A stretch of DNA of 48,590 nucleotides from JAGQIB01 sp041393395 (lineage in GTDB: Bacteria > ARS69): assembly GCA_041393395.1 (NCBI GenBank), contig JAWKKG010000009.1:1-48590 (forward strand), read 5' to 3'. Numbering within the stretch: the first letter of the stretch is position 1; every line of letters begins with the position of its first letter. Both the position numbers and the translations under genes were made by a program. The notes under the pieces were generated by a model that made no database searches, was not told the origin of the DNA, and worked only from the letters and a program-made list of their open reading frames with translations. This document shows positions 46,712-48,590 of this stretch, piece after piece.

Positions 46712-48262
46712 CTACCGCGAGAGCACCACGCGCCCCGACTCCGACGCCGATCCCGTGGCCACACGATAGAAGTACACACCGGACCCCACGGACTCCCCGC
46801 GATCGTCGCGTCCGTCCCAGGAAACGGCGTGGCCGCCGGCGTCCTGCGGGTCGTTCACGAGCGAGCGGATGCGACGCCCCTGCAGGTCGAAGATCGAGAC
46901 GAGGACGTCGCCGGGCCGCCCGAGTGAGTAGCGGAGCGTGGTGGACGTGCGCAGCGGATTCGGGAATGCAGGCTCCACCGTGAGGAAGCTCGTGCCGGCG
47001 ACCATCATCGGTGCGTCGTTCGCGGGGTTCTCGCTGCGGAGCGTGGGCCGATCGAACGGGAACGTCTCCGCCGCCACGCGCGGATCGGTGAGGCCGTTGC
47101 GGAGGAAGTCCACGAGTGCCGGCACGACCTGCGGCGGCACCGGCACCGGCACGAGCGGATCGCGGTTGTCCGGGAACTGGCGCGCCGGATTCGCGTAGAA
47201 GCCCACGACGTCCTCCAGACTCACGAGCTGACCGTTGTGCATGAAGCGGGTCTTGAGCCCCACGTTGCGCAGGGAAGGCACCTTGAAGCGGCCTCGATCC
47301 TGCGGCAGCCCCGTCACCCCTTGCCGGCCCACGTCCTCCGCCACGGGACGAAGCCCGACGTTCCGGAACGTGTGATTCGTGAAGAACGGCGGCTGGTGGC
47401 AGATCGAGCACGGCGAGTTCTGGAAGAAGCCGAGTCCCTGCTGCTGGCCCGGCGTGAGCGCGCCCGGGTTGCCGGCGACGAACGCGTCCCACGGGGTCTG
47501 ATCCGGCACGAGCGTGCGCTCGTACGTCGCGATCGCGAACGCGATGCGGCTCGCGGTGATGGCGGGATCACCGAAGGCGGCGGCGAAGAGATCCGGATAG
47601 CTCGGGCCGCTCGCGAGCGCCGCCTGCACGTCGGCGGGGAGATCGGAGGCGAGGCCGAGGGGGACGGCGGGGCCGAGCTTGCCGGTGACCTCGCTCCACA
47701 GCATGCCCTCGTGCGCCATCTCCACGTCGCTGAGGATCGGCACGAGTGATTGGCTCTCGAGCGCGCCGCCGATCGGAATGAGGATCTGTCCCGTCTCCGG
47801 ATCCTCGAACGCGTTCCCCGCGCGTCCGTCCCAGAAGAGCTCGGGCGCGAACTGCCCGGTGAGGAACGACGGCGCCGCGCGCGACGTGACCTGCGGGTCG
47901 AAGCCGAAGATCGGGTCGCTCACGGGCTGCCCGGCGGCGTTCGTGCGCGCGAGACCCAGGGAGCCGAGGACGTCGTCCGGCGTGAAGAACGTGCCGTCGA
48001 GGCCCGGATGCCGGGCGAGACGCGGGTCGCCGCCGGCCGCGGCGGGTCGGTGGCACGTACCACACGCGACGAGGTCGTTCGTGGAGAGCTGCTCCTCCCA
48101 GAACAGGATCTTTCCGAGGACGCGCTTCGGTTCCGTGATCGGGTTCTGGAGCGGCACGGGCACGGGGGGGAGGCCTTGTGCACCGGCGGCGGAAGCGAGG
48201 AGCACGAGGGCGAGGGCGGGGCCGAGAGCGAGCGGGCAACGTCGCGCGGGGGGCTGCTTCAT
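46712..48262 (-). CDS. Di-haem cytochrome c peroxidase family protein with FlgD-like C-terminal sorting domain
   Basis: 516 residues with a signal peptide (LALVLLASAAGAQG) and no lipobox. The haem-c sites are CGTCH at 67-71 and CSICH near residue 290. Family landmarks are LGKILFWEEQLSTND, FWDGRAGNAFEDPE, and FKVPSLRNVGLKTRFMHNGQ with the distal Met/His region. The C-terminal 80 residues (about 435-516) are the FlgD-like module: VEPAFPNPLRTSTTLRY, VSIFDLQGRRIRSL, WDGRDDRGES, GVYFYRVATG, ending VVLSR. So this peroxidase is likely delivered to the outer surface, unlike the periplasmic lipoprotein relative at 4294. GGAGGACGG precedes the ATG. Confidence 0.9.
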   Translation of the reverse strand: MKQPPARRCPLALGPALALVLLASAAGAQGLPPVPVPLQNPITEPKRVLGKILFWEEQLSTNDLVACGTCHRPAAAGGDPRLARHPGLDGTFFTPDDVLGSLGLARTNAAGQPVSDPIFGFDPQVTSRAAPSFLTGQFAPELFWDGRAGNAFEDPETGQILIPIGGALESQSLVPILSDVEMAHEGMLWSEVTGKLGPAVPLGLASDLPADVQAALASGPSYPDLFAAAFGDPAITASRIAFAIATYERTLVPDQTPWDAFVAGNPGALTPGQQQGLGFFQNSPCSICHQPPFFTNHTFRNVGLRPVAEDVGRQGVTGLPQDRGRFKVPSLRNVGLKTRFMHNGQLVSLEDVVGFYANPARQFPDNRDPLVPVPVPPQVVPALVDFLRNGLTDPRVAAETFPFDRPTLRSENPANDAPMMVAGTSFLTVEPAFPNPLRTSTTLRYSLGRPGDVLVSIFDLQGRRIRSLVNDPQDAGGHAVSWDGRDDRGESVGSGVYFYRVATGSASESGRVVLSR

Positions 48263-48590
48263 GTTCCGTCCTCCGTTCCGGGGGCGAGGCCGGGCCCGCG
48301 AGGCGGGGCCGGCGAACTCGGGCGAAGGTCAAGTCATAGGACAGAGATGTGGCAGAAGTTCGACAGGGGGGAGGGAAAGCGATGCCGACGGGTCCGCGGC
48401 GACAATGGCTACATCGTAGCCCCCCCGTCCGTGCACGCTTGCGGCGGCACCTACGAGTGGCAGTCGGAGTTCTCGTTCGCAGCGATGCCACCTTGGCTCA
48501 TCAAGATTGTGGGGAACGGCGCGTCACGGACTCGCGCCGGAGGGGGCGGGGCTGATGATGCCCAGCCGGTCGGTGACGACACCGCCTCCT
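48263..48590. other. Right-end non-coding stretch, possible edge of another IS
   Basis: 328 bases with no supported gene. At 48336-48353 the sequence (CATAGG-ACAGAGATGTGG) resembles the outward end of the left-hand IS (TAGGGGACAGAGAAATGG on its own strand). This hints at an IS terminus or a remnant beginning here and running out of the window. The match is short and gapped, so the call is weak. Confidence 0.25.

Noticed and set aside
48052..48070. TGGCACG sequence resembling a sigma-54 -24 element
   Set aside because: It lies in the haem-binding codons of the peroxidase gene and no TTGC follows at the required distance.
48349..48555. 68-codon plus-strand open frame at the right edge
   Set aside because: No ribosome site, Arg-rich, and no resemblance to an IS first frame or any family.
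1..48590. tRNA, rRNA or CRISPR arrays
   Set aside because: I saw no cloverleaf with a GTTCGAATC-type T-arm and acceptor stem, no rRNA-like sequence, and no regularly spaced repeats of 25-40 bases.

Overview
The window is about 48.6 kb of GC-rich (roughly 70 percent) bacterial chromosome, densely coding on both strands, with no rRNA, tRNA or CRISPR array that I can see. The organism looks like a diderm outside the well-known model groups. It encodes heptosyltransferase-like and RND/MFP envelope genes, an outer-membrane barrel protein, di-haem peroxidases, an FG-GAP/ASPIC-UnbV protein, and four exported proteins that share a FlgD-like C-terminal sorting module. Candidatus Eisenbacteria or a neighbouring FCB-type lineage would fit, but this is inference from gene style.

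Left region (1-6.6 kb). The right end of an IS3-type element abuts a compact minus-strand operon, transcribed from about 3.9 kb down to 0.18 kb: outer-membrane barrel protein, TusA-like, DsrE-like, a TusA-OsmC fusion, and a MetE-like zinc methyltransferase. The methyltransferase reading frame is interrupted by one in-frame UGA with intact homology on both sides and a hairpin just after it, so it is a selenoprotein candidate. The operon leader can fold into a three-way junction whose closing 12-bp stem buries the first gene's ribosome binding site. Divergent from it are a lipoprotein di-haem peroxidase and a protein in which an Mrr-type nuclease domain sits between two MraZ/AbrB-type DNA-binding halves.

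Middle (6.7-32 kb). There is a membrane AraC regulator, secreted proteins, and glycan and envelope genes (GT4, GT39-like, GT9, flippase-like). A long, translationally coupled housekeeping run follows (thioesterase, tdk, yggS, yggT, divIVA-like, purine nucleoside phosphorylase, ileS, lspA, rluD-like). Then come an RsbW-like kinase plus a membrane SpoIIE phosphatase, ruvX, mltG, larE and a small membrane protein.

Right region (32-48.6 kb). There is an FMN reductase, a small HExxH protein, an RND efflux pair, a 53-residue membrane protein, and a 1300-residue surface protein. The surface-protein promoter carries four TTTGA/G repeats exactly 11 bp apart. A CadC-like regulator encodes two more such repeats at its own start. 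Next is a RiPP-like island: a complete LanC cyclase, a 51-residue peptide gene, and two paralogous 65-residue precursor peptides with GG leaders and four aligned cysteines. Each precursor sits behind its own near-consensus sigma-54 (-24/-12) promoter, and no dehydratase is in view. A second di-haem peroxidase with a sorting domain closes the window.
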